A stretch of 64,000 nucleotides of DNA from Mesorhizobium sp. YC-39 (GCF_025753795.1 NZ_JAOWPS010000001.1:1426001-1490000); one strand, 5' to 3'; counted from the first letter of the stretch, positions 36,655 through 45,090 are shown. Notes: generated from the sequence alone by a model not told the origin. A program made the numbers and translations.

Positions 36655-38631
36655 ATGGCTGCCGAAACACCACTGTGGACACCGACGCAGGACCAGGTCG
36701 ACTCCGCCCCGATGACCGCCTTCATGAAGGCCGCCGAGGCGAAAACCGGCGCAACATTTGCTTCCTACGCTGATCTCCATCGCTGGTCGGTCGACGATCG
36801 CGCGGCGTTCTGGGACCTGGTCTGGGATTTTTGCGGGATCTTGGGCGACAAGGGCACCGGCGAGGGCGCCAGTGAACGCGTGCTTGTCGATGGCGAGAAG
36901 ATGCCCGGCGCCGCCTTTTTTCCCGACGCGAAGCTGAACTTCGCCGAGAACCTCCTGAAGAAGACTGGCTCTGGCACGGCCATCGTCTTTCGTGGCGAGG
37001 ACAAGGTCGAGCGCCGGTTGTCCTGGAATGAGCTTCACGCGCTGACCTCGCGCCTGCAGCAGCTTTTCCTGTCACTCAAGGTGAAGAAGGGCGACCGCAT
37101 CGCTGCCATGATGCCCAACATGCCGGAAACCGTCGCCGCCATGCTGGCGACTGCCTCGATCGGCGCCGTCTGGTCGTCCTGCTCTCCCGATTTCGGCGAG
37201 CAGGGCGTGCTGGACCGGTTCGGCCAGATCGAGCCCGTCGTCTTCATCGCGCCGGACGGCTATTGGTACAATGGCAAGGCGATCGAGGTCGCCGACAAGG
37301 TCGCCGTCGTAGCGGCAAAGCTTCCCACCGTCCGCAAGATCCTCATCGTCGACTATCTCGGCACCTCGGCCGACGTGGCAGTGACCATCGACAAGGCAGC
37401 GGCACTCGAAGAGGCGCTTTCTCCCTTTGCCGCCAAGCCTGTCGCCTTCGAACGGCTGCCGTTCGCGCATCCGCTTTACATCCTGTTTTCCTCAGGCACG
37501 ACCGGCATCCCCAAATGCATCGTCCATTCGGCTGGCGGAACGCTGATCCAGCACGTCAAGGAAGAACGCCTTCATGCCGGCCTGCTCGATGGGGATCGCT
37601 TCTTCTATTTCACCACTTGCGGCTGGATGATGTGGAACTGGCTCGTGTCGGGCCTCGCCTCGGGCGCGACCTTGCTGCTCTATGACGGCTCGCCCTTTTA
37701 TCCCGACGGCAACGCATTGTTCGATTTCGCCGATGCCGAGAAGATGACCTATTTCGGCACCTCGGCCAAATTCATCGATTCCGTGCGTAAGGCCGGCCTC
37801 AAGCCGATCAAAACGCACGATCTTTCGACCGTGCGAACGATCTCCTCGACCGGCTCGCCGCTGTCGCCGGAGGATTTCCGCTTCGTCTATGACGGCATCA
37901 AGAAGGACGTGCATCTCGCCTCGATCTCGGGCGGCACCGATATCGTTTCCTGCTTCGTGCTCGGCGTGCCGACAGAGCCGGTATGGACCGGCGAGATCCA
38001 GGGACCCGGTCTCGGCCTTGCCGTCGACGTCTGGGACGATGATGGTCACCCGCTCCGGCAGGAGAAGGGTGAACTCGTCTGCACGAAGGCTTTTCCCGCA
38101 ATGCCGATCGGTTTCTGGAATGATCCCGAGGGCAAGAAATACAGGGCTGCCTATTTCGAGCGCTTCGACAATGTCTGGTGCCATGGCGACTTCGCCGAAT
38201 GGACCGCTCATGGCGGCCTGATCATCCATGGCCGCTCCGACGCGACGCTCAATCCGGGCGGTGTGAGGATCGGCACGGCGGAGATCTACAATCAGGTCGA
38301 GCAGATGCCGGAAATCCTGGAAGCGCTGTGCATCGGCCAGGATTTCGACAATGACGTGCGCGTCGTGCTGTTCGTACGGCTGGCTGCGGGCGTCGAACTC
38401 GACGCGGAGTTGGAAAAACGCATCCGCACGAAAATCCGCACAGGGGCCAGCCCCCGTCACGTGCCGGCCAGGATCGTCGCCATCGCCGACATCCCCCGCA
38501 CCAAATCGGGCAAGATCACCGAACTCGCGGTGCGCGACATGGTGCATGGGCGCGCCATCAAGAACAAGGAGGCGCTGGCCAATCCCGAAGCGCTCGAATT
38601 ATTCCGCAACCTGCCGGAGTTGGCCGACTGA
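36655..38631 (+). CDS. Acetoacetyl-CoA synthetase (acetoacetate-CoA ligase)
   Basis: This 658-residue adenylate-forming enzyme activates acetoacetate with ATP and CoA, the step that returns PHB-derived acetoacetate to central metabolism in rhizobia. It has the AMP-binding P-loop ILFSSGTTGIPKCIVHS (about residue 278), the TSSTGSPLS motif, YGGTD-like ISGGTDIVSCF, and the C-terminal lysine in RTKSGKITE (about 620). The N-terminal cap (FPDAKLNFAENLL) matches acetoacetyl-CoA synthetases rather than acetyl-CoA synthetases. The ATG at 36655 has GGAGG 6 nt upstream; the frame opens earlier. Rhizobial names are acsA2 or aacS. Confidence 0.92.
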   Translation: MAAETPLWTPTQDQVDSAPMTAFMKAAEAKTGATFASYADLHRWSVDDRAAFWDLVWDFCGILGDKGTGEGASERVLVDGEKMPGAAFFPDAKLNFAENLLKKTGSGTAIVFRGEDKVERRLSWNELHALTSRLQQLFLSLKVKKGDRIAAMMPNMPETVAAMLATASIGAVWSSCSPDFGEQGVLDRFGQIEPVVFIAPDGYWYNGKAIEVADKVAVVAAKLPTVRKILIVDYLGTSADVAVTIDKAAALEEALSPFAAKPVAFERLPFAHPLYILFSSGTTGIPKCIVHSAGGTLIQHVKEERLHAGLLDGDRFFYFTTCGWMMWNWLVSGLASGATLLLYDGSPFYPDGNALFDFADAEKMTYFGTSAKFIDSVRKAGLKPIKTHDLSTVRTISSTGSPLSPEDFRFVYDGIKKDVHLASISGGTDIVSCFVLGVPTEPVWTGEIQGPGLGLAVDVWDDDGHPLRQEKGELVCTKAFPAMPIGFWNDPEGKKYRAAYFERFDNVWCHGDFAEWTAHGGLIIHGRSDATLNPGGVRIGTAEIYNQVEQMPEILEALCIGQDFDNDVRVVLFVRLAAGVELDAELEKRIRTKIRTGASPRHVPARIVAIADIPRTKSGKITELAVRDMVHGRAIKNKEALANPEALELFRNLPELAD

Positions 38632-38861
38632 CCATGGTTAACGAGTTATCTCGCTCGAATTTACCTAGATTTCATGAGTGGTACACATTGGTAAATTTTC
38701 CAGCGCGCCGGTAAGGATTTGTTAAGGGCCGGCATCGATAGTCGTGCGTAACTTGAGGGAGAAATCCCGTTCCTCGAAATCCCCAGAGGATCTGAATTCG
38801 CTCAAGCCCCGTTGTGACAGCAATCCCATTATTCAAGGCGTCCCGTTGGACGCCTTTTCTT
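38632..38861. ncRNA. Intergenic interval ending in a terminator; possible small RNA
   Basis: This 230-bp stretch lies between the convergent synthetase and kinase genes and holds no gene. It ends in a strong plus-strand terminator (38835-38860). The terminator stands about 200 nt past the synthetase stop, further than normal for a gene end, so a separate small transcript from about 38720 to 38860 is possible. A GAGGGAGAAATCCC segment at about 38755 could fold. The call is tentative. Confidence 0.25.
38835..38861 (+). terminator. Rho-independent terminator between the convergent genes
   Basis: A perfect 9-bp stem, AAGGCGTCC / GGACGCCTT, closes a CGTT tetraloop and is followed by TTCTTTTATT. 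It reaches the last codons of the convergent kinase gene. Confidence 0.9.
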
Positions 38862-41800
38862 TTATTCGGCCAGCACTCGGGTCGAGGGGAAGGCAACTTC
38901 AACGAGCGTGCCTTCGCCGGGCGTCGAGTTGATGGTGAAGCGGGCGCGGTTCGCTTCAACCATGGCCTTGGTCAGCGGCAACCCGAGACCGGTGCCGTCG
39001 CCGCGCCCGCGTTTCAGTGCGTTGATCTGCTTGAACGGTTTCAGCGCCTGTTCGATCTCTGACTGGCTCATGCCGATGCCGGTGTCGCGCACGCGCATCA
39101 CGACATCGCCGGAAGCTTCGTAGGCGGTCGAAACGATGACCTGGCCGCCGGCCTGCGTATAGCGGATGGCATTCGACAGGATGTTCAGCGCGATCTGGCG
39201 CACGCTGCGCAGATCGGCCACCACTTCCGGCAGCCGCGATGCGAAGCTGGAACGGATGATGACACGTTCGCGGTTGGCCTGCGGCTGCATCATCGCCACC
39301 GTTTCGGCGAGCGTATCGTTGAGCGACACCGCCTCGTAGGCCATCTCCTGCTGGCCGGCCTCGATCTTCGAAATGTCGAGCAGATCGTTGACCAGGTCGA
39401 GCACGTGGTTGCCCGACCGGTTGATATCGCGCAGATAGTCGCGGTAGCGGTCATTGGCGACCGGCCCGAATTTCTCATCCACCATCAGCTCGGAAAAGCC
39501 GATGATGGCGTTGAGCGGCGTGCGGATCTCGTGACTGATGCGGGCGAGGAAGTCGGTTTTCTGCGAGGAAGCACGTTCGGCCACGGCGCGCGCCTGGGTC
39601 AGGTCCTCTTCGGCCCGCTTCCACTGCGTGATGTCGCGCACCACCGCGCAGAAGCCGCTGTCGTTGGGCAGCCTGCCGATGGTCATGAACAGCGGGATGA
39701 AGCGCCCTTGCGCCTCGCGTCCGATCACCTCGCGGCCGTCGTTGAGCACGCTTGCCACGCCGGGTTCGGACAGTCCGTCGAGATAGTCGCGCGCCGCACG
39801 CTGGCTTTCGATCGCAAACAACGAGACGAAGGGCTTGCCGGTCACCTCATCGCTGTCGAAGCCGAACAGCGCTTCAGCCGGACGGCTGATCGAGCGGATC
39901 GTTCCGTCACGGCCGATCAGCACGACGCCGTCGGTCGCGGTGTCGATGATGGTGCGCATCTCGGCGATGCGTGCCTTGAGCTCGGGGATGTCCGGCTGCG
40001 TCTGCTCGTCGGCGCCACCGTGCAGGGCGGCGGGCGGTGCGTCGTCGTCGCCGGAACGGCGCACGACCAGCATCAGCGCCTTGCCGGTACGCCACGGAAC
40101 CGCGCGCAAAATGGCCTCGATCGGAAACTCCTGGCCGTCGCGCGTCTTCAACCGCAGCGCGTGATCGGTGCCCTCGGAGGCGCTGTCGTCGTAAGGATCG
40201 GCAAACAACGCGCCAAGGCCGCCGGCGGCCTCCAGATCATCCAGCGCATCATAGCCGGTCAGGCCGAGGAATTCCTCATTCGCATAGTGAAGGTCGTCGC
40301 CGGAATGGATGAGCAGAGGCACCGGCAGCTTGCCAAGGATCGAAATATCCGGAGCCTTGTCGTCTCCGGGTGAGAAAGCCGAAGGCAGGAACCCTTCGAG
40401 CTTGAGCGGCGGCACCTGGAGACGCGGCCGCCCGATGGGCGCCGGCACCACGTTACCAGCATCGCCAATGTCATCGGCCGACGAACGGGTTTCGTCGCCA
40501 TCGGGACGCGCCCAATCCTCGCTGTCTTCCGCATCGCGGAAATCGTCGGCGGTCATGCTGTCGTCGTCTTCGGTGGCTCCGGCACTCGGCGGCGCTTCGC
40601 TGGCCATCGATCGGCTGTCCGTGCCGGTTGGTTGGGCGATCTCCGGCACTTCCGCCTTGTCAGGATCGGAGACAGGTGCGTCGTCGCTGTTGTCGGCGAC
40701 ATGGTCCCGGTCGGCGTAATTTAGCAGCGAGCCCGTGATATTTGACACGGTTGATTGGCCGGCCGGCTGCTTCTGGACAGCCTCCGGCTGCTCCTGGACG
40801 GCTTCATCCGGCTGCTCGCCGTCGAGTCTGGCGACATCCTTCTCGTCTTCGCTATTGGTTTCGGCTGGTTCCGCCACCGGTTCTGCCGGCCTTTCGACAT
40901 CGGCTCGCTCGACCGGGAGATTGTCCTTCCTGAGCCGCTCGCCTATCTCGCGGAATGCGCTGCGTTCAAGGGTCGATAGGCCCTTGTCGTTGGCGGGCTG
41001 CCTGTGCTCGGCCAGCCGGATCACCTTGTCGGCAAAGCGACGTTCCGGCTTTGGCACGATGGTCAGCGCCGGCACCTCGCCCTTGAACGGATCGGGTTCT
41101 TTCGGCGCTTCGGCCACAGTCTCCGTGGTCTCCGGCTCGACCGCCGCCGGCGCCTGGTCATTGGGGACAAGCGCCATCCCGATCGCTTCCGGATCGACCG
41201 CCGCATCACCGGTGCGGGCGACGCCGAAACCGCGGAAGCCTTCGAAGGCGCGGCTGCGGCCATAGACGGGCAGCGCCGCCAGATCGACGGGTATCTTGAG
41301 ATCGGTGCCGGCCACCGGCCACAACACGGAACGGCCGGACCAGGTGTCGCGTCGCTCGAGCAGGCCAGCGATCTCATCGGATGCATCGAGGCCAAAGGCG
41401 GCCGCGACATCCCTGAAGCGCCTGCCGATCACATCGGCGGCGGGTTTGCCGACGATCTCGGCGAATTCCGGTGAAAGGGCACTGAACTTGCCATCGGCGT
41501 CGGTGCGCCAGACGAAGCGCAGCGGCGCCGCGGCGCGGTCGATGGTCCGCATGGGGCGCTCGGCCGGGGCGGCGGCTTCGGCAGTGTCGCGCGCGCCGCT
41601 TTGTGCTGGAACATCCGGCCCGGACGGTGCTTCGCCAGGCAAAGGAGCTTCCGGCCTTGCCGGTTCTCGCGTCTCATCCTCACTGGCGCTGAAGTACCAA
41701 TGGTCATGCTGCGCCGGCGTTCCGCCGGCCGCCGGGCTGGCGCTATCGGCGGCTTGCGAGCTTTGTTCGGTCGTATCGGGAATGTCGTGCCCGGCCGATG

Positions 41801-42539
41801 CCGCTTCGACAATTGACGGCACGGCATCCGTCGCCTCCGTCTCCGCCATGCCTTCGTCGCCAAGAGCCTCGCTGTCGAGCTGGGCCTCGTCGATCACCAC
41901 CAGCAAGTGCCGCTCGTCCGTCAGCCGGGCGAGGCCGGCCGGATAGGAGGTGGTGCGACCTGGAACGAGGCGCTTGACGATGCGCTCGCTCTCGTTCGTC
42001 ACATCGGCCACAAGTGCTGCTAATGTTGCGGGCAGGATGCCAAGCGCCGAAAAACCGTCCGAAGCCGCCTCGATCCTGCCGTTGGCGTCGACAAAGGCGA
42101 TGAAGTGACCGTCCTCTGTAAAGCCGCTGATCGCCCGATCGGCAATCTCGGCGGCGTTGCGCGAGCCGGCCTGCGCCGCCGGCACAGCCAGCATGATCGC
42201 ATTCTCGCCATCCGGCATGGTCACGGCGCTGGCCAGGAAGCCAATCGCGCGGCTGGTCAGGCCCGTGGCCAGCCGGACCGTGATGGCGCGGTCGCGGCCG
42301 ATCTCCGGAAAATTGCTTGTCGCCATGATCTGGCGCCTGGCGATCAGCGGCAGCCCTGCCGAGGCGCCGATGATGGCCTCGATGTCCGGGTAACCGAACA
42401 CGGCCGCACCTGGTCCATTGGCCCAGATCACCTGTTCGAGGTCGGTCGACAGAATGGCGATCGCGTCGCCGGCAGCAAAGCGCTGCCGGACCGCGTCGAG
42501 CACGGCGACGTCGAGAAAGGAGTAGTTTTCGGACGGCAT
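38862..42539 (-). CDS. cbrA: PAS-domain sensor histidine kinase, CbrA/PdhS type
   Basis: This 1225-residue kinase has PAS-like sensor regions near the N-terminus (about 15-190) and at about 340-440. A long acidic, Pro/Glu-rich disordered stretch (about 450-740) follows, then two more PAS domains (about 760-860 and 885-985). The HisKA domain has His1003 in ARISHEIRTPLNAIIGFSELM-type context, and HATPase_c has NILSNAIRYT, RDTGIGM and GDGTGLGLPLTK. The HisKA matches the PleC/DivJ/PdhS/CbrA group that controls DivK and the CtrA cell-cycle pathway. The position between acetoacetyl-CoA synthetase and a phasin agrees with S. meliloti cbrA as I recall it. No membrane segment is present, so it is cytosolic. 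Confidence 0.85.
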   Translation of the reverse strand: MPSENYSFLDVAVLDAVRQRFAAGDAIAILSTDLEQVIWANGPGAAVFGYPDIEAIIGASAGLPLIARRQIMATSNFPEIGRDRAITVRLATGLTSRAIGFLASAVTMPDGENAIMLAVPAAQAGSRNAAEIADRAISGFTEDGHFIAFVDANGRIEAASDGFSALGILPATLAALVADVTNESERIVKRLVPGRTTSYPAGLARLTDERHLLVVIDEAQLDSEALGDEGMAETEATDAVPSIVEAASAGHDIPDTTEQSSQAADSASPAAGGTPAQHDHWYFSASEDETREPARPEAPLPGEAPSGPDVPAQSGARDTAEAAAPAERPMRTIDRAAAPLRFVWRTDADGKFSALSPEFAEIVGKPAADVIGRRFRDVAAAFGLDASDEIAGLLERRDTWSGRSVLWPVAGTDLKIPVDLAALPVYGRSRAFEGFRGFGVARTGDAAVDPEAIGMALVPNDQAPAAVEPETTETVAEAPKEPDPFKGEVPALTIVPKPERRFADKVIRLAEHRQPANDKGLSTLERSAFREIGERLRKDNLPVERADVERPAEPVAEPAETNSEDEKDVARLDGEQPDEAVQEQPEAVQKQPAGQSTVSNITGSLLNYADRDHVADNSDDAPVSDPDKAEVPEIAQPTGTDSRSMASEAPPSAGATEDDDSMTADDFRDAEDSEDWARPDGDETRSSADDIGDAGNVVPAPIGRPRLQVPPLKLEGFLPSAFSPGDDKAPDISILGKLPVPLLIHSGDDLHYANEEFLGLTGYDALDDLEAAGGLGALFADPYDDSASEGTDHALRLKTRDGQEFPIEAILRAVPWRTGKALMLVVRRSGDDDAPPAALHGGADEQTQPDIPELKARIAEMRTIIDTATDGVVLIGRDGTIRSISRPAEALFGFDSDEVTGKPFVSLFAIESQRAARDYLDGLSEPGVASVLNDGREVIGREAQGRFIPLFMTIGRLPNDSGFCAVVRDITQWKRAEEDLTQARAVAERASSQKTDFLARISHEIRTPLNAIIGFSELMVDEKFGPVANDRYRDYLRDINRSGNHVLDLVNDLLDISKIEAGQQEMAYEAVSLNDTLAETVAMMQPQANRERVIIRSSFASRLPEVVADLRSVRQIALNILSNAIRYTQAGGQVIVSTAYEASGDVVMRVRDTGIGMSQSEIEQALKPFKQINALKRGRGDGTGLGLPLTKAMVEANRARFTINSTPGEGTLVEVAFPSTRVLAE

Positions 42540-42694
42540 GCGGCTAGTGAACCCTCTGGGCGAACCCTCACGGACCGGGCAATTTTGAGTTAACGCTTTG
42601 TTAATAAAAGCCCACGTCGCGAAGGTCTACAAGCCATTGCGTGCAGCGGCCGGAATCTCTGGGCGCTTGGTTAACGCCCCTTAAGATTTTATGG

Positions 42695-42717
42695 TGCGCT
42701 GCAACAAAGATGTTGCA
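42695..42717. promoter_or_regulatory. TGCAAC-N6-GTTGCA inverted repeat before the phasin gene
   Basis: A perfect 6-bp inverted repeat (TGCAAC at 42700-42705, GTTGCA at 42712-42717) overlaps the octamer TGCGCTGC at 42695-42702. It lies about 85-105 bp before the phasin start. TGC/GCA dyads are the known binding style of PhaR/AniA, the PHB-sensing repressor of phasin genes, so this is a candidate operator. Confidence 0.5.
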
Positions 42718-42801
42718 ATGCACAAAATTTGCCTTTATATTGCCATCATACATGAACGAGACGGCTTTCCGTCAAAGCCGCTGCCACCACAAGGATGGAA
42801 A

Positions 42802-43260
42802 ATGTCCAGGACCAAAACTGCCGAGACAATCGAAAACGTTGAATTCCCGAGCTTCGACGCTTCCAAGGCCACCGACCAGATCCGTGCTTTCGCCGAAAAG
42901 GGCGTTGAACAGTCGAAAGAGGCCTATGCCAAGCTGAAGACCGGCGCCGAGGAGACCCAGAAAGCTCTGGAGTCGACCTTCGAGACCGCCAAGACCGTTT
43001 CCAGCGACCTGTCGCTCAAGACCATCGCTGCTTTGCGTGCCAACACCGAAGCCGGCTTCTCGCATCTCGAAGCTCTGATCGGCGCGAAGTCGCTGTCGGA
43101 AGTCGTCGAGCTGCAGACCGCATTCCTGCGCAAGCATGTCGAAATGACCGTCGAGCAGGCCAAGGACTTCCAGACCGTCGCCTCCAAGGCGGCCGAGGAC
43201 GTCTCCAAGCCGATCAAGACCGCCTTCGAGAAGGCCGTAAAGGACATCAAGGCCGCCTAA
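42802..43260 (+). CDS. phaP: Phasin (PHB granule-associated protein)
   Basis: This 152-residue amphipathic helical protein of the Phasin_2 family coats polyhydroxybutyrate granules and limits their size. The core LKTIAALRANTEAGFSHLEALIG, shown in part here, and LSEVVELQTAFLRKHVEM are typical, with heptad-like Lys/Glu/Ala content and no cysteine. The frame opens at 42691, but ATG 42802 is preferred because AAGGA lies 6 nt before it and the conserved N-terminus begins there. The neighbour acetoacetyl-CoA synthetase is also part of the PHB cycle. A cuckoo-type small RNA follows downstream. Confidence 0.88.
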   Translation: MSRTKTAETIENVEFPSFDASKATDQIRAFAEKGVEQSKEAYAKLKTGAEETQKALESTFETAKTVSSDLSLKTIAALRANTEAGFSHLEALIGAKSLSEVVELQTAFLRKHVEMTVEQAKDFQTVASKAAEDVSKPIKTAFEKAVKDIKAA

Positions 43261-43339
43261 TATTTACGCACAACTCGAAGATGCATCAAAACGTCGCATT
43301 TCGTCAGACAAATAGATGCGATAGTATTGATGAAAGTGA

Positions 43340-43452
43340 ATACCCGGCGGGTGGAACCTCCTCCCTCTGCTCTCCGGGGTGACCAGCCAGCACCTCCTCC
43401 CGCTGGCTCGTAACAGGAAAAGGCCGGCACCTCCTCCCGCCGGCCTTTTTCT
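43340..43452 (+). ncRNA. Cuckoo-type small RNA with three anti-Shine-Dalgarno motifs
   Basis: ACCTCCTCCC occurs three times: 43356-43365, 43392-43401 and 43429-43438. Copies two and three are each the whole 10-nt loop of a perfect 7-bp hairpin (AGCCAGC/GCTGGCT at 43385-43408; GGCCGGC/GCCGGCC at 43422-43445). The last hairpin is followed by TTTTTC, making it a terminator. Copy one sits between an imperfect ACCCGG/CCGGGGT pair. Hairpins whose loops show CCUCCUCCC define the alphaproteobacterial cuckoo RNA family (CcsR RNAs of Rhodobacter). The loops can pair with Shine-Dalgarno sequences. The RNA may be processed from the phasin message or transcribed alone. The 5' end is a guess. Confidence 0.75.
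43422..43451 (+). terminator. Terminator closing the phasin / small-RNA transcript
   Basis: GGCCGGC / GCCGGCC stem with the loop ACCTCCTCCC, preceded by four A and followed by five T. It is at once the last hairpin of the small RNA and a good Rho-independent terminator. Confidence 0.85.
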
Positions 43453-43699
43453 TTGCCCGGCGAAAGGTGATGCCGAAGCCGGAAGCAATCTTTTGCTGCG
43501 GCGCCGCGCGTCCTCTGGTTGCGCAAAAGCCGCTGCGGAACTTGGATTTGTGCATGATCCCCAGCGAAAATCGATTCTGCTTTTCGGGGTCATGCATTGC
43601 CAAAAGCCTTGAATTAAACTCCGATAGCCCGTATGGACGCATCGCCGAACGACAGAGTGGATCCTGGAGAATGAACCTCGATCCCGCTCAGGCAAATGT

Positions 43700-43776
43700 G
43701 CCGTTGTAGCTCAGCTGGTTAGAGCGCCGGATTGTGGATCCGGAGGTCGCTGGTTCGATCCCAGCCAACGGTACCA
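43700..43776 (+). tRNA. tRNA-His (GTG anticodon)
   Basis: This 77-nt tRNA has a 7-bp acceptor stem (GCCGTTG with CAACGGT, ending in a G-T pair), a D arm with AGCTCAGCTGGTTAGAGC, and the anticodon arm CCGGA-TTGTGGA-TCCGG with anticodon GTG. The variable region is short, and a T arm with GGTTCGATCCC follows, then A73 and an encoded CCA. The base before G1 is T, so no G-1 is encoded, and the discriminator is A73, as in the unusual alphaproteobacterial tRNA-His class. The accessory island begins directly after it. Confidence 0.95.
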
Positions 43777-43896
43777 TAAATTTCTCGGTAACTAATTGAT
43801 TTTGCTGTATAATTTCAAGTTTCTGGCTATCAATCTCGGTTCATTCTACTCATTTGTGTTACCTATTGTGCTACTTTGCGGACAAATTTGGTGGTT

Positions 43897-44043
43897 CTAA
43901 ACGAAACGGCTTTGGGCCTGTTCGTCAATTTTCTCCGTCTCGTTGATGACACTCGTCACACGTAGCTCAGCCCTGCCGGTTTCGAAAGACCTTGCAACGA
44001 CGCGTGCGGTAATCGGCGGCAACGACGTGCAATTGGGCCGCTT
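43897..44043 (-). pseudogene. Remnant: C-terminal part of an unknown protein
   Basis: On the minus strand a 48-codon open stretch without a usable start reads ...ITARVVARSFETGRAE then LRVTSVINETEKIDEQAQSR, ending FV and TAG. Its composition is protein-like (balanced charged and hydrophobic residues), and no start codon with ribosome site precedes it: a TAG closes it at 44044. It looks like the tail of a gene whose 5' part has been lost. No family recognised. Confidence 0.35.
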
Positions 44044-44162
44044 CTAATTCGGCAGCAGGCTCAAAAATGCTCGAAGACGAGGTGCCGATCCAGCCGTCAC
44101 ATCTCGTCGACCCGAGGATGAACTGCGTTCAGTTTGCTGCCTAGGCATTTTGTAAATCGCAT

Positions 44163-44176
44163 TTGCGCTGGGTCAA
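44163..44176 (+). promoter_or_regulatory. Weak FixK-like site before the first stress-protein gene
   Basis: TTGCG-CTGG-GTCAA is a degenerate match to TTGAT-N4-ATCAA. A TACAAG -10-like hexamer lies at 44199-44204, the distance expected for an activator centred near -41.5. The start codon is at 44254. Weaker than the other boxes of the island. Confidence 0.3.
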
Positions 44177-44253
44177 AACTCGCCTCATCCGCAGCGACTA
44201 CAAGATGTTGCGAAGGCGCGGCGGCTGGCCGTTCCATAATGGAGGCTAATCTA

Positions 44254-45090
44254 ATGAAAATGATAGCATCCCTCTCCTTGGCGACCTATCCAGACGCGAG
44301 CTCCTCGAAAATCGCGGCGAACTCGGTCGCCCTCGTCAAGCAGATCGACGCAGCGCTTCATGCTGTTGTCATCAATGTCGATTTTCCCGACGTTTCGAAC
44401 GCACTCTCGACCTATTTGCTCGATCTTCCCAGTAAGATACGTGATGTCGAAGCAGCAAGTCGCAAGAGCGGGCGTGCTCTGCTCGAGGCAATTACGAAAC
44501 AGGCGGCGCATGGCGGTGTGACCCTCACCACACAGGAACTGACCGCACCACCGGCCTTGATGGGCGAGGTTGCCGCAAAGCACTGCCGCTATTTCGATGT
44601 CTGTCTGGCCGGCTGGGCCCCGAACAACCAGACGGCGCGAATGATAACCGAGGCGGTATTGTTCGGTTCGGGTCGACCGACCCTGCTTCTTCCTGATTGC
44701 GCGGAAGTCGGTGTCCTAGACCATGTCATCATCGCCTGGGATGGCAGTCGGGTGGCGGCGCGGGCCGTTGCCGATGCACGGGTGTTTCTCGAACGTGCCT
44801 CGACGATTAGCGTTGTGACCGTGACCGATGAAAAGCCGCTTCCCGAACACGACATCGGCGAACGCTTTGCGCAGGGCCTGAGGACACGTGGTCTGGTGGC
44901 CGAAGCCGCCTCGATCCAGGCAGGGAACCGTTCGATCGGAACTGCTCTTCAGGAGCACGCTGTCAAGATCGGCGGCAACCTGCTTGTCATGGGCGGATAT
45001 GGCCATTCCCGCGTCAGGGACTTCGTGCTCGGCGGTGCCACCGAAGGCATTCTCGCGGATCTGCGCCTGCCGGTCCTCATGTCGCATTAG
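44254..45090 (+). CDS. Universal stress protein, two-domain type
   Basis: This 278-residue cytosolic protein has two UspA-like folds. Only the second half keeps the ATP-binding signature: IIAWDGSRVAARAVADAR opens it (about residue 156) and LLVMGGYGHSRVRDFVLGGATEGIL closes it (about 246-270, G-2x-G-9x-G-S/T pattern). Such proteins are common in low-oxygen regulons. ATG 44254 is chosen because GGAGG lies 8 nt before it; a further ATG stands at 44239. The cation ATPase gene follows 80 bp later, so the two may be one unit. Confidence 0.88.
   Translation: MKMIASLSLATYPDASSSKIAANSVALVKQIDAALHAVVINVDFPDVSNALSTYLLDLPSKIRDVEAASRKSGRALLEAITKQAAHGGVTLTTQELTAPPALMGEVAAKHCRYFDVCLAGWAPNNQTARMITEAVLFGSGRPTLLLPDCAEVGVLDHVIIAWDGSRVAARAVADARVFLERASTISVVTVTDEKPLPEHDIGERFAQGLRTRGLVAEAASIQAGNRSIGTALQEHAVKIGGNLLVMGGYGHSRVRDFVLGGATEGILADLRLPVLMSH

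Larger units (their letters stand above)
43777..44253. other. Gene-poor, AT-rich scar after tRNA-His
   Basis: This 477-bp interval follows the tRNA 3' end. Positions 43777-43895 are clearly AT-rich and without an open frame. After that comes what looks like the last part of a dead gene on the minus strand (43897-44043), and then the upstream region of a stress-protein gene, with a weak FixK-like site at 44163-44176. Composition changes sharply at the tRNA end, as expected at an island boundary, but no integrase gene is present here. Confidence 0.4.

Noticed and set aside
43356..43438. CRISPR-like repeats: three copies of ACCTCCTCCC
   Set aside because: Only 10 bp long, at unequal spacing, each within its own hairpin. 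The RNA-hairpin explanation fits; there are no spacers or cas genes.
43777..43896. Integrase start next to tRNA-His
   Set aside because: The stretch looks like the AT-rich DNA next to many integrase genes, but stops occur in all frames and no integrase motif is visible.
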